A program made the translations under genes and the position numbers. A stretch of DNA of 64,000 nucleotides from an uncultured Christensenella sp. (GTDB lineage: Bacteria; Bacillota; Clostridia; Christensenellales; Borkfalkiaceae). The notes below the pieces were generated by a model. That model saw nothing but the letters and a program-made list of their open reading frames with translations. It was not told the origin of the DNA and searched no databases. Each line of letters starts with the position of its first letter. Within the stretch, counting starts at the first letter, position 1. Below are positions 6,713 to 17,300 of this stretch, piece after piece. The stretch lies in NCBI GenBank assembly GCA_910585705.1, contig CAJUER010000002.1, positions 186,001 through 250,000 on the forward strand. Reading direction: 5' to 3'.

Positions 6713-9688
6713 ATGAAGCGTAACTATTACTTTGAAAACGGAAAATTCATAATTTCGGATTACGGTACGAAGCCGCCTTTCACCGATTTTCTTCCCGCCG
6801 TCGCAGGGCTGGAAGGCTGCCCCTTATGGGCTTTCTATATTAATCGCGGACAGGGAATTGCGGGCTTCGGCGTAAGCGGGAAGGAGCTTCCCATTATGGA
6901 ATTTTCCCCTGCGGAAATCGCTTATGCGACCGCGCCTTTTGAGGGCTTCCGCACCTTTCTCAAAATAGACGGTAAGCCGTGCGAGCCTTTTAAAATCGGA
7001 GGCAAAGCTCACACGCGGATGGAAATTACGCGGAGCGGATTTAAAATTTCCGAAGATACCAAAAAGTACTCGGTAAGCGTCGAATACTTCGGCGTTCCCA
7101 ACAAGGGATTTGCCGCACTCGGCAGAATAGTTACATACACAAACAAAACCGGCGGCGCGCAAAGCGTGGAATTTTTAGACGGACTTGCCCGCATACTGCC
7201 TTACGGAATATCGAACACGGCGTTCAAAGAAACGGGCAATCTGCTTAAAAGCTGGATGTCTTCGGAGGGAATGGGCAAGGGATATTCCTTTGTCAAAATG
7301 CGTTCCTCCACAGCCGACTGTGCGGAAGTTAAGAGCATAAGCGGCGGAAACTTCTTTTTGCCCGTCGGTGCATACGGCGTAGTCGCCGACCCTGTGCTCG
7401 TGTTCGGCGAGGACAGGACGAAAAGCCACGCGGACGTGTTTAACCGCAACGGTATTGCGGAAGGGCAGCTTTCTTCCCAGAGGGAGGAAAACGAATTGTT
7501 CTGTGCGTTCGCGCACGGCAAGCGCGACGTGGGCGCAGGACGATCGTTCACCGTTTGCGAGCTTATCGGCTACGCGCCCGATATTGCGGAAGTGGAAAAT
7601 TTAAAAAATACTCTTACGAATGAAGTCGTTTTCGGAATGAAGAAAGAGGCTGAGGAAGAGGCGGAAAAAATCGCTTGCAAGGTTGAAACGCACACGGCGT
7701 TTCCGCTGTTCGACGAGTATGTAAAGCAAAGCTATTTCGATAACGTTCTTCGCGGCGGAATGCCCGTGACGGTAGGCGGCAAGCCCTATTACGTTTACTC
7801 GCGCAAGCACGGTGACCCCGAAAGGGATTACAATGCTTTTCGCATAGAACCCAAACCGTATTCGTGCGGTAACGGCAACTTCCGCGACGTGGCGCAGAAC
7901 CGCCGCAACGATATACTTATTACGCCCGAATGCGGAGACTTCAACATAAAATATTTCTTCTCGCTGTTGCAGACGGACGGATACAATCCCCTGTCCGTGC
8001 TCGGCGTAAGATACACCTGCCCCGACGTGCCGGAAAAGTATGCTGGCAGTGAAAAGCTTTTAAAAGACAGGTTCACGTTGGGCGACGTCGTAACCGAGCT
8101 TAAACTCGGCAAAGACGAGCTTGACGCCTTGATAGAAAAGTGCATACCCGTCTCGGAAGCAGGCTTTTCGGAAGGCTACTGGACGGACCACTTCGTTTAC
8201 TTAATAGACCTCGTCACCGCATATCTTGCGGTCTATCCCGAAAAACGCGAAACGCTTTTATACGATACACCGCTCAAATGGTTCAAATCGGGCGTGCGCA
8301 TTTTGCCGAGAAACAGGCAGGCGGTAAAAAAAGACGGAAAAATCCGCAGACTTTACAGTATAGAAAAATTCGGCGAGGACGGTTGGCAGCTTTCGGGCGG
8401 CGAGGAATATCAAACCTCGCTCGCGGCAAAGTTACTTTTTCTGGTCCTCATTAAAACCGCAACGTTAGACCCGCTCGGGTGCGGCGTGGAGATGGAGGGC
8501 GGCAAACCCGGCTGGTGCGACGCAACGAACGGATTACCCGCATTGTTCGGCAGTAACGTTGCCGACGCAACCGAGCTTTTACGCCTTGCGCTAAAACTTT
8601 TTGAAATGCTTTCGGAAAGGGATATAGTATGGGCGGAAGAACAGCACAGGCTTTTCGAAGACGTGCTCGGCTTGCTTGAAGAGAATAACTCCCCCGAAGA
8701 GTTTTACGGCAAAATCAACGAATACAAAGAAAAGTATCTCGAAAGCGCGTATCTCGGTTTCTGCGGCAAAACGCGGAGCGTGAACGCAAGTCTTGCCAAG
8801 AGATTTCTTACGGCGGTTACGGCAAAGCTTAACGACGGACAAACGAGGGCGAAACAGCTCGGCGGAGGCTGGACTCCGACGTATATCGCATACGAGGCGG
8901 CGGAATACCGCGAAACGGAAGAAGGCTATGCTCTGCCCGTAAAATTTACGCCGCGCGCCCTTCCCCACTTTGCAGAGGGCGTGGCAAAGAGGCTTGCGGT
9001 CGGCGATAAAGAAATTTATTCTCATGCAAAAAGCTCCGCGCTGTACGATAAAGAGCTGAAACTGTTTAAGACAAGCGAACCGCTCGATAAAGAGACGCTT
9101 GAAATAGGCCGTATCCGTTCTTTCCCCGCAGGCTGGCTCGAAAGGGAATCGTGCTTCCTGCATATGAGTTATAAGGTTTTGCTCGCCCTGCTGGAAGCGG
9201 GTATGTACGACGAATTTTATACCGAGATCAAAACGGGGCTGGTGCCTTTTATGCCCGCCGAGCGTTACGGCAGGAGCAATATAGAAAACAGCTCGTTTAT
9301 AGTAACTTCGAACCACAGCGACAGGGCAAAGCACGGCAAGGGCTATCAGGCAAGACTTACGGGTGCGAATGCGGAAGTGCTGTCAATGTGGCGCATAATG
9401 ATGGGAGCGGAAAAGCCATTCACCGTCAAGGACGGACAGCTTGAATTTTCGCTTAACCCCAAATTGCATAAAGATTTTTTCGACGGCGGAAAAGTTTCTT
9501 TCCTGCTGTTCGGCAGAACTGAAATAACCTATATAAACCGCAGCGGCAAAAGCACGTGGGACGGCGTAAAGGTTTCTGAGTACCGCTTGAAGCGCGGAGA
9601 AACGGTAACCGTGCCCGCCGTTACGGGACGGCTTGCCGAAGAAGTTCGCGCAGGCGGATTTAACGAAATAGAGGTGGAACTAATATGA
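6713..9688 (+). CDS. Glycoside phosphorylase, GH94/GH149/GH161-like (probable beta-1,3-glucan phosphorylase)
   Basis: 991 residues, no signal peptide, so cytoplasmic. The N-terminal beta-sandwich half (WAFYINRGQGIAGFGVSGKE) and C-terminal (alpha/alpha) barrel half are laid out as in cellobiose-phosphorylase-type enzymes, which cut beta-glucosides with phosphate to give glucose 1-phosphate. The motif PGWCDATNGLPALFGSN around Asp603 matches the W-x-D-A-x-N catalytic-acid region of that clan. It is longer than typical GH94 cellobiose phosphorylase (about 800), closer to GH149/GH161 beta-1,3-oligoglucan phosphorylases, and sits among GH16, GH81 and GH1 genes. The exact family is from recall and could be wrong. 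The stop overlaps the GH1 start (ATGA at 9685-9688), indicating translational coupling. Confidence 0.7.
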   Translation: MKRNYYFENGKFIISDYGTKPPFTDFLPAVAGLEGCPLWAFYINRGQGIAGFGVSGKELPIMEFSPAEIAYATAPFEGFRTFLKIDGKPCEPFKIGGKAHTRMEITRSGFKISEDTKKYSVSVEYFGVPNKGFAALGRIVTYTNKTGGAQSVEFLDGLARILPYGISNTAFKETGNLLKSWMSSEGMGKGYSFVKMRSSTADCAEVKSISGGNFFLPVGAYGVVADPVLVFGEDRTKSHADVFNRNGIAEGQLSSQREENELFCAFAHGKRDVGAGRSFTVCELIGYAPDIAEVENLKNTLTNEVVFGMKKEAEEEAEKIACKVETHTAFPLFDEYVKQSYFDNVLRGGMPVTVGGKPYYVYSRKHGDPERDYNAFRIEPKPYSCGNGNFRDVAQNRRNDILITPECGDFNIKYFFSLLQTDGYNPLSVLGVRYTCPDVPEKYAGSEKLLKDRFTLGDVVTELKLGKDELDALIEKCIPVSEAGFSEGYWTDHFVYLIDLVTAYLAVYPEKRETLLYDTPLKWFKSGVRILPRNRQAVKKDGKIRRLYSIEKFGEDGWQLSGGEEYQTSLAAKLLFLVLIKTATLDPLGCGVEMEGGKPGWCDATNGLPALFGSNVADATELLRLALKLFEMLSERDIVWAEEQHRLFEDVLGLLEENNSPEEFYGKINEYKEKYLESAYLGFCGKTRSVNASLAKRFLTAVTAKLNDGQTRAKQLGGGWTPTYIAYEAAEYRETEEGYALPVKFTPRALPHFAEGVAKRLAVGDKEIYSHAKSSALYDKELKLFKTSEPLDKETLEIGRIRSFPAGWLERESCFLHMSYKVLLALLEAGMYDEFYTEIKTGLVPFMPAERYGRSNIENSSFIVTSNHSDRAKHGKGYQARLTGANAEVLSMWRIMMGAEKPFTVKDGQLEFSLNPKLHKDFFDGGKVSFLLFGRTEITYINRSGKSTWDGVKVSEYRLKRGETVTVPAVTGRLAEEVRAGGFNEIEVELI

Positions 9689-11034
9689 AGTTGAAATTTC
9701 CCGAAAACTTTTTATTCGGAGCGGCGACTGCCGCATATCAGATAGAAGGCGGCAGAAGAGAAGGCGGAAAAGGCGAAAGCATATGGGATACATTTTGCGA
9801 TATTCCCGGCAATATAGACCGCAACGAGACGGGCGAGGTCGCATGCGACCATTACCACAGATTCCGTGAAGATATTGAAAAGATGAAACAGATTCATCTA
9901 GACAGCTACCGTTTTTCGGTTGCGTGGACGCGCATTATTCCCGACGGCGACGGCAAGGTGAACAGAGAGGGCGTGGCGTTTTATTCGGCGCTTATCGACG
10001 AGCTTTTAGCCGCAGGTATCCAACCTATGCTCACGCTGTATCACTGGGATTTGCCTCAGGCGTTGCAGGATAAGGGCGGTTGGCTCAACCCCGAAAGCGT
10101 GAACTGGTTTACAAACTATGCGCGCGTTATCTTCGAAGAGTTCGGCGGCAGGGTGAAAAAATTCATAACCTTCAACGAACCTTTCGTATTCACCGACTTC
10201 GGCTACGTTACGGGTTCTTTCCCGCCGGGTATAAAGGGCAATTACCGCAACAAACTAATAGCGGCGCATAACGTTCTCAAAAGTCACGGCGCGGCGGTCA
10301 GGCTGTTCCGTAAAATGAAGGTCGGCGGCGAAATAGGCATAACTTTGGATTACGCCTATAACTGTCCCGCAACAAAAAGCGAAAAGGACGTAAAGGCGGC
10401 GGCTCGCGCGAACGAGTTCTGGGCGGGCTGGTACTTCGAGCCGGTCGTGTTAGGGCATTACCCCCGTCAGGCTTCTAAGTGGTTCGATAGCAAGGGTATT
10501 CTTCCTAAAATTACCGACGAGGATATGAAGCTGATTGCCGAGCCGATAGACTTTATAGGAATAAACCACTATTTCACCAACTACGTCGCGGCGGACGAAA
10601 CAAACGACCGCGAGGGAACGCGCCCTGTGTATCCCGAAGTTCATCAGACGGATATGAGCTGGCCCGTGACCGAAGACGGATTCTACGAGCTTTTGAAATA
10701 TCTCCAATCCGTTCTGAAAGTTCCGCTTTACATAACCGAAAACGGAATATCCCTAAACGATATTGTTTCGGTGGACGGTACGGTCGAGGACTATGACAGA
10801 ATCGATTATATGAAGCGCTATCTTTCCAAACTTTCGCAGGCAATAAGTGAGGGGCTGGACTGTCGCGGTTACTACTATTGGAGCTTGATGGACAATATGG
10901 AGTGGGCGGCGGGCTACAAGCCGCGCTTCGGACTCATTTACGTCGATTACCGCACACAGCGCAGAATCATCAAGCGCAGCGGCGAATGGTACCGCACGGT
11001 AATAGACGAAAAAAATAACGGCTATAAGGCGTAA
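9685..11034 (+). CDS. GH1 family beta-glucosidase
   Basis: 449 residues, the usual GH1 length, cytoplasmic. The GH1 opening signature is present (FPENFLFGAATAAYQIEGG). The acid/base is Glu165 in TFNEP and the nucleophile Glu352 in YITENG; the late motif YYWSLMDNMEW is also intact. It hydrolyses the terminal beta-glucose of short oligosaccharides. Its start overlaps the phosphorylase stop, so the two are made together: the phosphorylase would shorten longer chains and this enzyme would finish disaccharides. A phospho-beta-glucosidase is less likely because uptake here is by an ABC system, not PTS. Confidence 0.92.
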   Translation: MKLKFPENFLFGAATAAYQIEGGRREGGKGESIWDTFCDIPGNIDRNETGEVACDHYHRFREDIEKMKQIHLDSYRFSVAWTRIIPDGDGKVNREGVAFYSALIDELLAAGIQPMLTLYHWDLPQALQDKGGWLNPESVNWFTNYARVIFEEFGGRVKKFITFNEPFVFTDFGYVTGSFPPGIKGNYRNKLIAAHNVLKSHGAAVRLFRKMKVGGEIGITLDYAYNCPATKSEKDVKAAARANEFWAGWYFEPVVLGHYPRQASKWFDSKGILPKITDEDMKLIAEPIDFIGINHYFTNYVAADETNDREGTRPVYPEVHQTDMSWPVTEDGFYELLKYLQSVLKVPLYITENGISLNDIVSVDGTVEDYDRIDYMKRYLSKLSQAISEGLDCRGYYYWSLMDNMEWAAGYKPRFGLIYVDYRTQRRIIKRSGEWYRTVIDEKNNGYKA

Positions 11035-11057
11035 AGCCTTTTAAATAGGAGGAAAAA

Positions 11058-14000
11058 ATGATGAAAAAACTCAGTCTGTTTCTTACGGCTGCGGCGTTGA
11101 TTGCATGCATATGCTTCGGCGTAGTCGCTTGCAAGAAGAAACCTTCCCAAGAAAAAGCGTCGTTTGACGCGCCGACGGAAGTCAGAGCGGAAGGCGACGA
11201 ACTGTTGTGGAACGCCGTAGAAGGCGCGGCGGACTACACGGTTAAAATCAACGCGGACGAAACCACGACGACGAGCGAAAACTCGCTTGACCTTACTTCG
11301 GTGGTCACCAAGCTCACGCGCGGAGAGAACACTCTTTCGGTCAAAGTAAACGCGACGGAAGCGAAGAACGAAAGCGCGTATTCGCAAACCGTAACCTATG
11401 TATATTCGCCCGTGACACAGCTTTCCGCGCCCGTCAACCTCAAAATAGAGGGCGACACCCTGACGTGGGACGCAGTCGAAGGCGCGGTGAACGGCTACAC
11501 CGTAAAAATCGGAACGCAGACGGTTGCGGCAAGTTCGAACTCGCTCGACCTCGCGGCAGAGGAAGTCAAAGCCGTGCTCGTCAAGGGCGAGAATAAAATT
11601 TCCGTAAAAGCCAACAAAGTTTCAGGCTTGGCGGAAAGCGCGTACGGTGAGGAAATCACTTATAACTATGTTATAGCCGCAGACGAAGAAGCGGCGCAGT
11701 TCAAACACGCGGTTGAAGCTATCGGCACGGTAACCGCAGATTCGGAAGCCGCTATTTCCAACGCGAAAGCAAAATATAAAGTACTTTCCGAAGAGGCTAA
11801 GGCGGTAGAAGGAGTAAGCGAAGCTTCGGCTCTGCTTATCCAAAAAGACGGCGAATATTTCGCTTTACTTGTGAACGCGGTCGATACCCAATCGCTCGAT
11901 ACGGACCTTACGGTTTCCGACAAGCAGGCGTCGGACGCGGCAATAGCAAAAGCAGAAGAGTATTACGCTACGCTTCTCGACAACGCAGGTTCGGCTGAGG
12001 CTAAGGCAGCGCTCGACGAAAAGAAAGCCGCATACGACGAGGTTCTCGCTTCCGTTGAAACGCTTTTGACGGAGCTGGAAGAAAGCATTGCGCAGTTGAA
12101 TCTTGACGGCAATATAACTCAGGATAAATTGACCGTAGACTACTACAAACAGCTTAAACAGCTTAAAGACGGTATAGACGAACTCGGCGAATATGCTGCG
12201 GGCATCTGGCAGAACAACAACGCTCCTCTTACTGCGGCGGTAGAAAAAGAAATAGAAAATCTTTTGAAAACGCCTGCGGAAATCATCGACGAGGTTGAAA
12301 TATTCTTCGACGCGGTCAACGGCAAGGTAACTGTTCTCTGCAAAGCCGTAAATATTCTCGGCGATACCATTGCGGAAAACGCGCCTGCGCTTTCTCTGAC
12401 AACCTACGCCGCAGACACCATAACCCATCAGGCGGCGTTCACCGGAAAGGACGGAGTTTATCACTACACCACGAACAACATTGTTGTGGAAGAAGCGAAG
12501 GGCAGCACCGAAGACGCGGACGACTATCAGCTTAAAATAGTCTACTCTATCGGAGGCGGCAGTGAAAAGACCGTAATTTACAAGAAGATAAACAACGATA
12601 TATACTTCGACCCTGCCAAAGATTTCAACGCGATAGTGGACGACACCGTTCACTTCTCGGGCGCGCCCGGTTTCGAGGCGTACTTCGATATTTACGAATC
12701 GGGCAACATTGCGCTGGGTAAGGGCGAAACTATCCCCGCAATCACGGGCTTCCCTCTCATAAAGCAGGTTCCCGTTAAAAACGATATGACGGTTGAAGCG
12801 TTCCGCGCACAGCTTGCGCGCGAATACAGCGACCTTCTGTTGGATAAGGAATACGAAGTAAGGTTCGTGCTGTACCTGACCGAGAAAACCGAAGACGGGG
12901 CAATTAAAATAAGCAACGTCAAAAACGACCTTGTCAGCCACGACGTTTACATGCTCGATCTGACGGAAGAAGACAAGAAGGAAAGGCTGTTTATGGGCGG
13001 CGGCGGAGAAGGCGTATGGGGCTCGTCAACGAGCGATCCCGGTCTGTATGAGTTCGGCGCGCGCATAAGCATGGCGGATTTGAAAAAGCAACTGTTCGGC
13101 ACTGCCGACGGCATAGCCGACGCGGACGTGTGCAAGGAGCTTGACTACGTCGTGTCAATAACTCTCGACGGCGTGACTAAGGAATTCACCACCGACTTTA
13201 CGGGCGGAGGAATTTCAGGCAAGATTATTAAACGTTATGTATACAATCTGTTCAAGCAGGAAGAAGCGACGGCTTACAAAATTTCCGTTCGCTTTGCCCT
13301 CAAAGAAGGGTCGTCTTATTCCGACAGGTTCAAGGATTCCAACCCTATCCCCGCACGCGACTGGAACTTTACCGCAACCCTTGCGGACACCCAGCTCAAT
13401 ATTGCGGGCGCGCTTAACGGCGGCAAGTGGAGTCTCGGCGATAAGACTACGAACACAAACCATACTTGGGAAGTTTCAACGCCCAACACGTCGCAGCATC
13501 CGAACGCGGATTTGCATGACGGCGTAAATATTTACGCTTATATCGTCGGTGAAAAGGACGTGCAGACTTACGACTTCTTTGCAAACGACGAGCCCCTTGC
13601 AACCTACAAACATAACAAGTTTGCTTGGGCGCAGTGGAAGGATATAGACGAGGCAATCGTTCAGTCACTGCTTAAATTCAGCGGCGAAGACAGACCTACG
13701 GACGCAACGCTGGTTTTCGTAATGCAGTGGATAGCGAACGACAAGGCGATATCGCTCGGCTATTCGGATTCGGTCGGCATATATGCAACGGATGCCGACG
13801 GCAACAGGGATACCAAAACTTACAGCTGGGATTGGAGCGTTCCCAACGAATCGCAGATACGCTTCAACGGCGGCAGAGATTTCTTTGAATTCTTCCGTAC
13901 TTCCGGCGGCGCAGGCTCTATTTTCAAAAACGGAGTAGTTTGCATCGAGCTTATGTTTACGAACGGCACGGACAGCTATTCGGCTTATATGTTCAAGTCG

Positions 14001-14267
14001 GAAGACGCAGGTGTAGAACCGAACAGCTTCAACGTATATATGTACACGAACAAAGACAAAGACGTTGAAGAAGGAAAGAATAAACTGGGTTGCGGCTCGC
14101 ACATCAACGGTTACGTTGCGGTTGCTGATTTTAACGGCTGGGTAACGGCGAATTACGGTTTGGACGGATTTAACGCGTCTTCGGGCGACTGGTCGTTCAG
14201 TACCAAAGTTCACCACGACGGCTCGTTCTATATCGGCGAAGGCTCGTATTCGGAAGCTATAAACTGA
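11058..14267 (+). CDS. Large surface lipoprotein with Fn3-like repeats, function unknown
   Basis: 1069 residues. The signal peptide ends in lipobox VVAC (Cys25), preceded by AGGAGG at 11047-11052. Two successive modules of about 90 residues (roughly 35-120 and 128-215) share the pattern 'P-LxxxGdxLxWdAVeGA--YTVKI', the fibronectin type III-like form common in clostridial surface proteins. A helical, Ala/Glu/Lys-rich stretch (about 220-345) follows, then about 700 residues of beta-rich sequence that I do not recognise, with Trp/Tyr-rich patches near the C-terminus. No catalytic motif is seen. Position between GH1 and GH81 suggests a cell-surface glucan-binding protein. Confidence 0.6.
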   Translation: MMKKLSLFLTAAALIACICFGVVACKKKPSQEKASFDAPTEVRAEGDELLWNAVEGAADYTVKINADETTTTSENSLDLTSVVTKLTRGENTLSVKVNATEAKNESAYSQTVTYVYSPVTQLSAPVNLKIEGDTLTWDAVEGAVNGYTVKIGTQTVAASSNSLDLAAEEVKAVLVKGENKISVKANKVSGLAESAYGEEITYNYVIAADEEAAQFKHAVEAIGTVTADSEAAISNAKAKYKVLSEEAKAVEGVSEASALLIQKDGEYFALLVNAVDTQSLDTDLTVSDKQASDAAIAKAEEYYATLLDNAGSAEAKAALDEKKAAYDEVLASVETLLTELEESIAQLNLDGNITQDKLTVDYYKQLKQLKDGIDELGEYAAGIWQNNNAPLTAAVEKEIENLLKTPAEIIDEVEIFFDAVNGKVTVLCKAVNILGDTIAENAPALSLTTYAADTITHQAAFTGKDGVYHYTTNNIVVEEAKGSTEDADDYQLKIVYSIGGGSEKTVIYKKINNDIYFDPAKDFNAIVDDTVHFSGAPGFEAYFDIYESGNIALGKGETIPAITGFPLIKQVPVKNDMTVEAFRAQLAREYSDLLLDKEYEVRFVLYLTEKTEDGAIKISNVKNDLVSHDVYMLDLTEEDKKERLFMGGGGEGVWGSSTSDPGLYEFGARISMADLKKQLFGTADGIADADVCKELDYVVSITLDGVTKEFTTDFTGGGISGKIIKRYVYNLFKQEEATAYKISVRFALKEGSSYSDRFKDSNPIPARDWNFTATLADTQLNIAGALNGGKWSLGDKTTNTNHTWEVSTPNTSQHPNADLHDGVNIYAYIVGEKDVQTYDFFANDEPLATYKHNKFAWAQWKDIDEAIVQSLLKFSGEDRPTDATLVFVMQWIANDKAISLGYSDSVGIYATDADGNRDTKTYSWDWSVPNESQIRFNGGRDFFEFFRTSGGAGSIFKNGVVCIELMFTNGTDSYSAYMFKSEDAGVEPNSFNVYMYTNKDKDVEEGKNKLGCGSHINGYVAVADFNGWVTANYGLDGFNASSGDWSFSTKVHHDGSFYIGEGSYSEAIN

Positions 14268-14288
14268 TAAAATATTATAAACATTAAG

Positions 14289-14324
14289 GGGAATTTTCCG
14301 GACGGGTTCGTCCGGAAAATTCCC
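14289..14324 (+). terminator. Perfect 15-bp hairpin, possible terminator or processing site
   Basis: GGGAATTTTCCGGAC (14289-14303) pairs fully with 14310-14324 around the loop GGGTTC. The following bases are AAATATTTCTT, not a clean U-run, so this could be a partial terminator or an mRNA stabiliser that lets the GH81 gene be expressed at a different level from upstream genes. Confidence 0.6.
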
Positions 14325-14359
14325 AAATATTTCTTAAAGATTTTTAAAGTGAAGCGACT

Positions 14360-17300
14360 ATGAAAAGAAAAACCAGAATCGTTTTAATACTGTTTGCCTT
14401 AATTGCGGCAATCGTTTGTTTTGCGGCGGCTTGCAAAGTCGGAAACGACAACCCGTCATTACCGCCCGAAACTCCGCCCGAAGAGGTAACGCCTCCCGGC
14501 GAGATTGACAAGCCCGAAGAATTCAGGGACGTCGTCATTCGCGGCGCGGACGACGTGGAAATCGTGCAGGGCAGGTATTTTGACTGTTTTGCCGGCGTGA
14601 CCGCCGAAACTAAGGCGGGCAAGGATTTATCCGCGCACTTAAAGGTTTCGGGCAATCTCAACACCTCGAAGGCGGGCGAATATACTCTCGTTTACAGCGT
14701 TTTTGACGGCAGTAAAAACACGGCGGAAAAGCGCAGAAAGGTTACGGTTCTGGCTAATCCCGAAATAGGCAAGGTCAAACCCGTACCCGTTTATTCGTTG
14801 TCGGACGGCGCTAATTACAACATTGCAAAGGGGTGCGCTGCAACCGCGACGAATACCTCTAACGGCAGTGCGCAGTATGCGTTCGACGGAGATTTGTCGA
14901 CGCGCTGGGAAAGCGACTGGCAGGAGGACGTTACGCTGACGGTAAATCTCGGCGTCAGTCTTGCCGTAGATGAAATCATAATCGACTGGGAAGCCGCTTA
15001 CGCAAAGAGCTTTGAAATTCTTATTTCTCAAAACGGCAACGACTATACGGCTATCAAGCGCGAAGAGGATATTACGATTAACCCCGACGCGCAGAACCGC
15101 CGCATATATTCTCTGTCCGCGCAGGACGGAACGGAAGCGCAGTTCGTCCGCCTGCATTGCTTCAAACGCGCAATGCCCGCTTACGGATATTCTGTTTTCG
15201 AATTCAAGGTTTTAGGTCCTGCGGGAACGGTCGTACCTAAGGAGCAGTACCCCGATTTGTTCGACGCGCAAAAGGACGGCTCGCCCGACTGGCGCATATC
15301 CGACGGACAGTGGCTCGAATACGACTTGGGAAGCGTGCGCGAAATGAACAGAATGCGCATAGCTTTTAGCGACAATCTCACCCCCGCCGCGTACCGCGTA
15401 CTGCTTGCGGGTGCGGATAAAAATTTTACAGAAACAAAGCTGTATAACCTGCCTTACAGCGCGGATATGTTCAGGTTCGAAGCGAACGCTGATGTGACTA
15501 AAAACGTGCGCTATATCAAAATAGAGCTTGATTCGCGCAGATTTTTCGCTTCGTGTTACCGCGTAAACGAAGTCGCCTTTATCAACTATTTTAACGACGG
15601 CGGCAGTTTCAGGGAAGAAAAACTGACGGCAAGCGTCACGGCTTCTTCCGCCCAAGACGGACACGGCGCGGCGCTTACCCTTGACGGCAACGACGCGACT
15701 TACTGGGAAAACCTGAACTCGAATGAGTATCAGACGGTAGATCTCGGCGCGGTTAAATCCGTCGGGCGCGTGGACCTGTACTGGCGCGGCGACGACGGCG
15801 GCAAAGGCAAGTATTACGATTTCCTCATAAGCAGCGACGGACAAAACTGGAAGGTGCTGTTCCGCCAAACTCACGGCGCGACGGCAAAGCAGAGCATATT
15901 CGTTTACGAGGAGGCGCGCTATCTGCGAGTGGTTGACTATCAAAGCCCGTCCTCGTATCGCCATATGCTTGAAGGAATGGTAGTTCATTCGCAGTATCCT
16001 CAAACGAGCGGCGAAGGAAAGGTCGATTACGACGTGTCTCTCGCGTTCCCGTCGTGGGACGTTGTTCAGACGGCGAACGGCTCGTACGTTACCGGAGGAA
16101 CGGACTTCCCTTCGGCAAGGCTTATAGCATATCTCGACGAAGCCCTGCGCGGCAAACCCGTACCCAGCAACGACTGGTGGCAGGGACTGCTCATAAAAGA
16201 TAAAGGCTACAATATGTATATGAACCCGCTGACGGCAACCTTTATGACCGACGGGCTTTGGCTTACCAATCCCGGTGAAGGCTACTTCGACGGTTTTGTT
16301 CCCGGCAACGGCTCGCAGACGGTGGACGTGGACGCGCACGATCTGGCTGTGGGATATGCGGGTATGGGCAAGGACGCCGAAGTCCGCGTTAAGGGATATT
16401 CCGATTACGGCATTAGCGCTGTTATGACGGACGACAATTCGGTCGATAAACTTACAGTGTTCCTTTCGGAAGGTTCGCTGTACGCATACTGCATATTCGC
16501 AGAACCCCAAAAGGCGCTTCTGCTTGCAAACGATCTTATAAAAATTTACGACCTGAACGGCGGTGAAATTTTAAACGGCACGGGCTCGTATTACGTCGGC
16601 GACGGCATAGTCGTCAAGGTGCGCACGCACAGCGGATACGAAGGCGGTATAAGAAAGTATAAAGATGCCGACGGACGCGAACACGAAAACGCTCCCCTAT
16701 ACGAGGAAAGATATTACGTTGTTTCCGTCCCCGCAAACACCCGTTTTGTAATGGGCGAAAGCTCGGTATCCGTAATTATGACGGAAGGCAACTATATGTC
16801 GGTCGGCGCGGTAGCGCAAAAGAACACCGTAGAAAAGGGCGGCGCAAGCGATATGCCCTTCCCTTTAAAGGAAGTTGATTTGCTGCACGAGCACGGATAT
16901 GCGTTCGTTATCGACACAAGCTGTCGCTATGCGTTCGACGGTACGCAGAATATAGTATCAACGGAATTCCGTCTGCGCACTATGCTTATGCGCGAAGGCT
17001 TTTCTTCCAAAGCGTATTCGGCTTACCTTCCCCATCAGCTGTCTAAGTCGGACTATAAAGAGGGATATGTATATACGAGCGTGCGCGGCGACTGCCGTTC
17101 GCACGTCGGAAATTCTTTCGTCACGCGCGATACGTTCTACGGCGTAGTGCCGACTTTTGCCGAACCCGACGACGACTTGTATTCGGTTACCGTTCTGTAT
17201 AACCAACTTTTGATGGTCTATAAAAACAACGGCGGAGACAAACTGCCCGAAGAAAGCAATCTCATTTCGGGCGACCCCTACTGGCAGGGCAAAAATCTTC

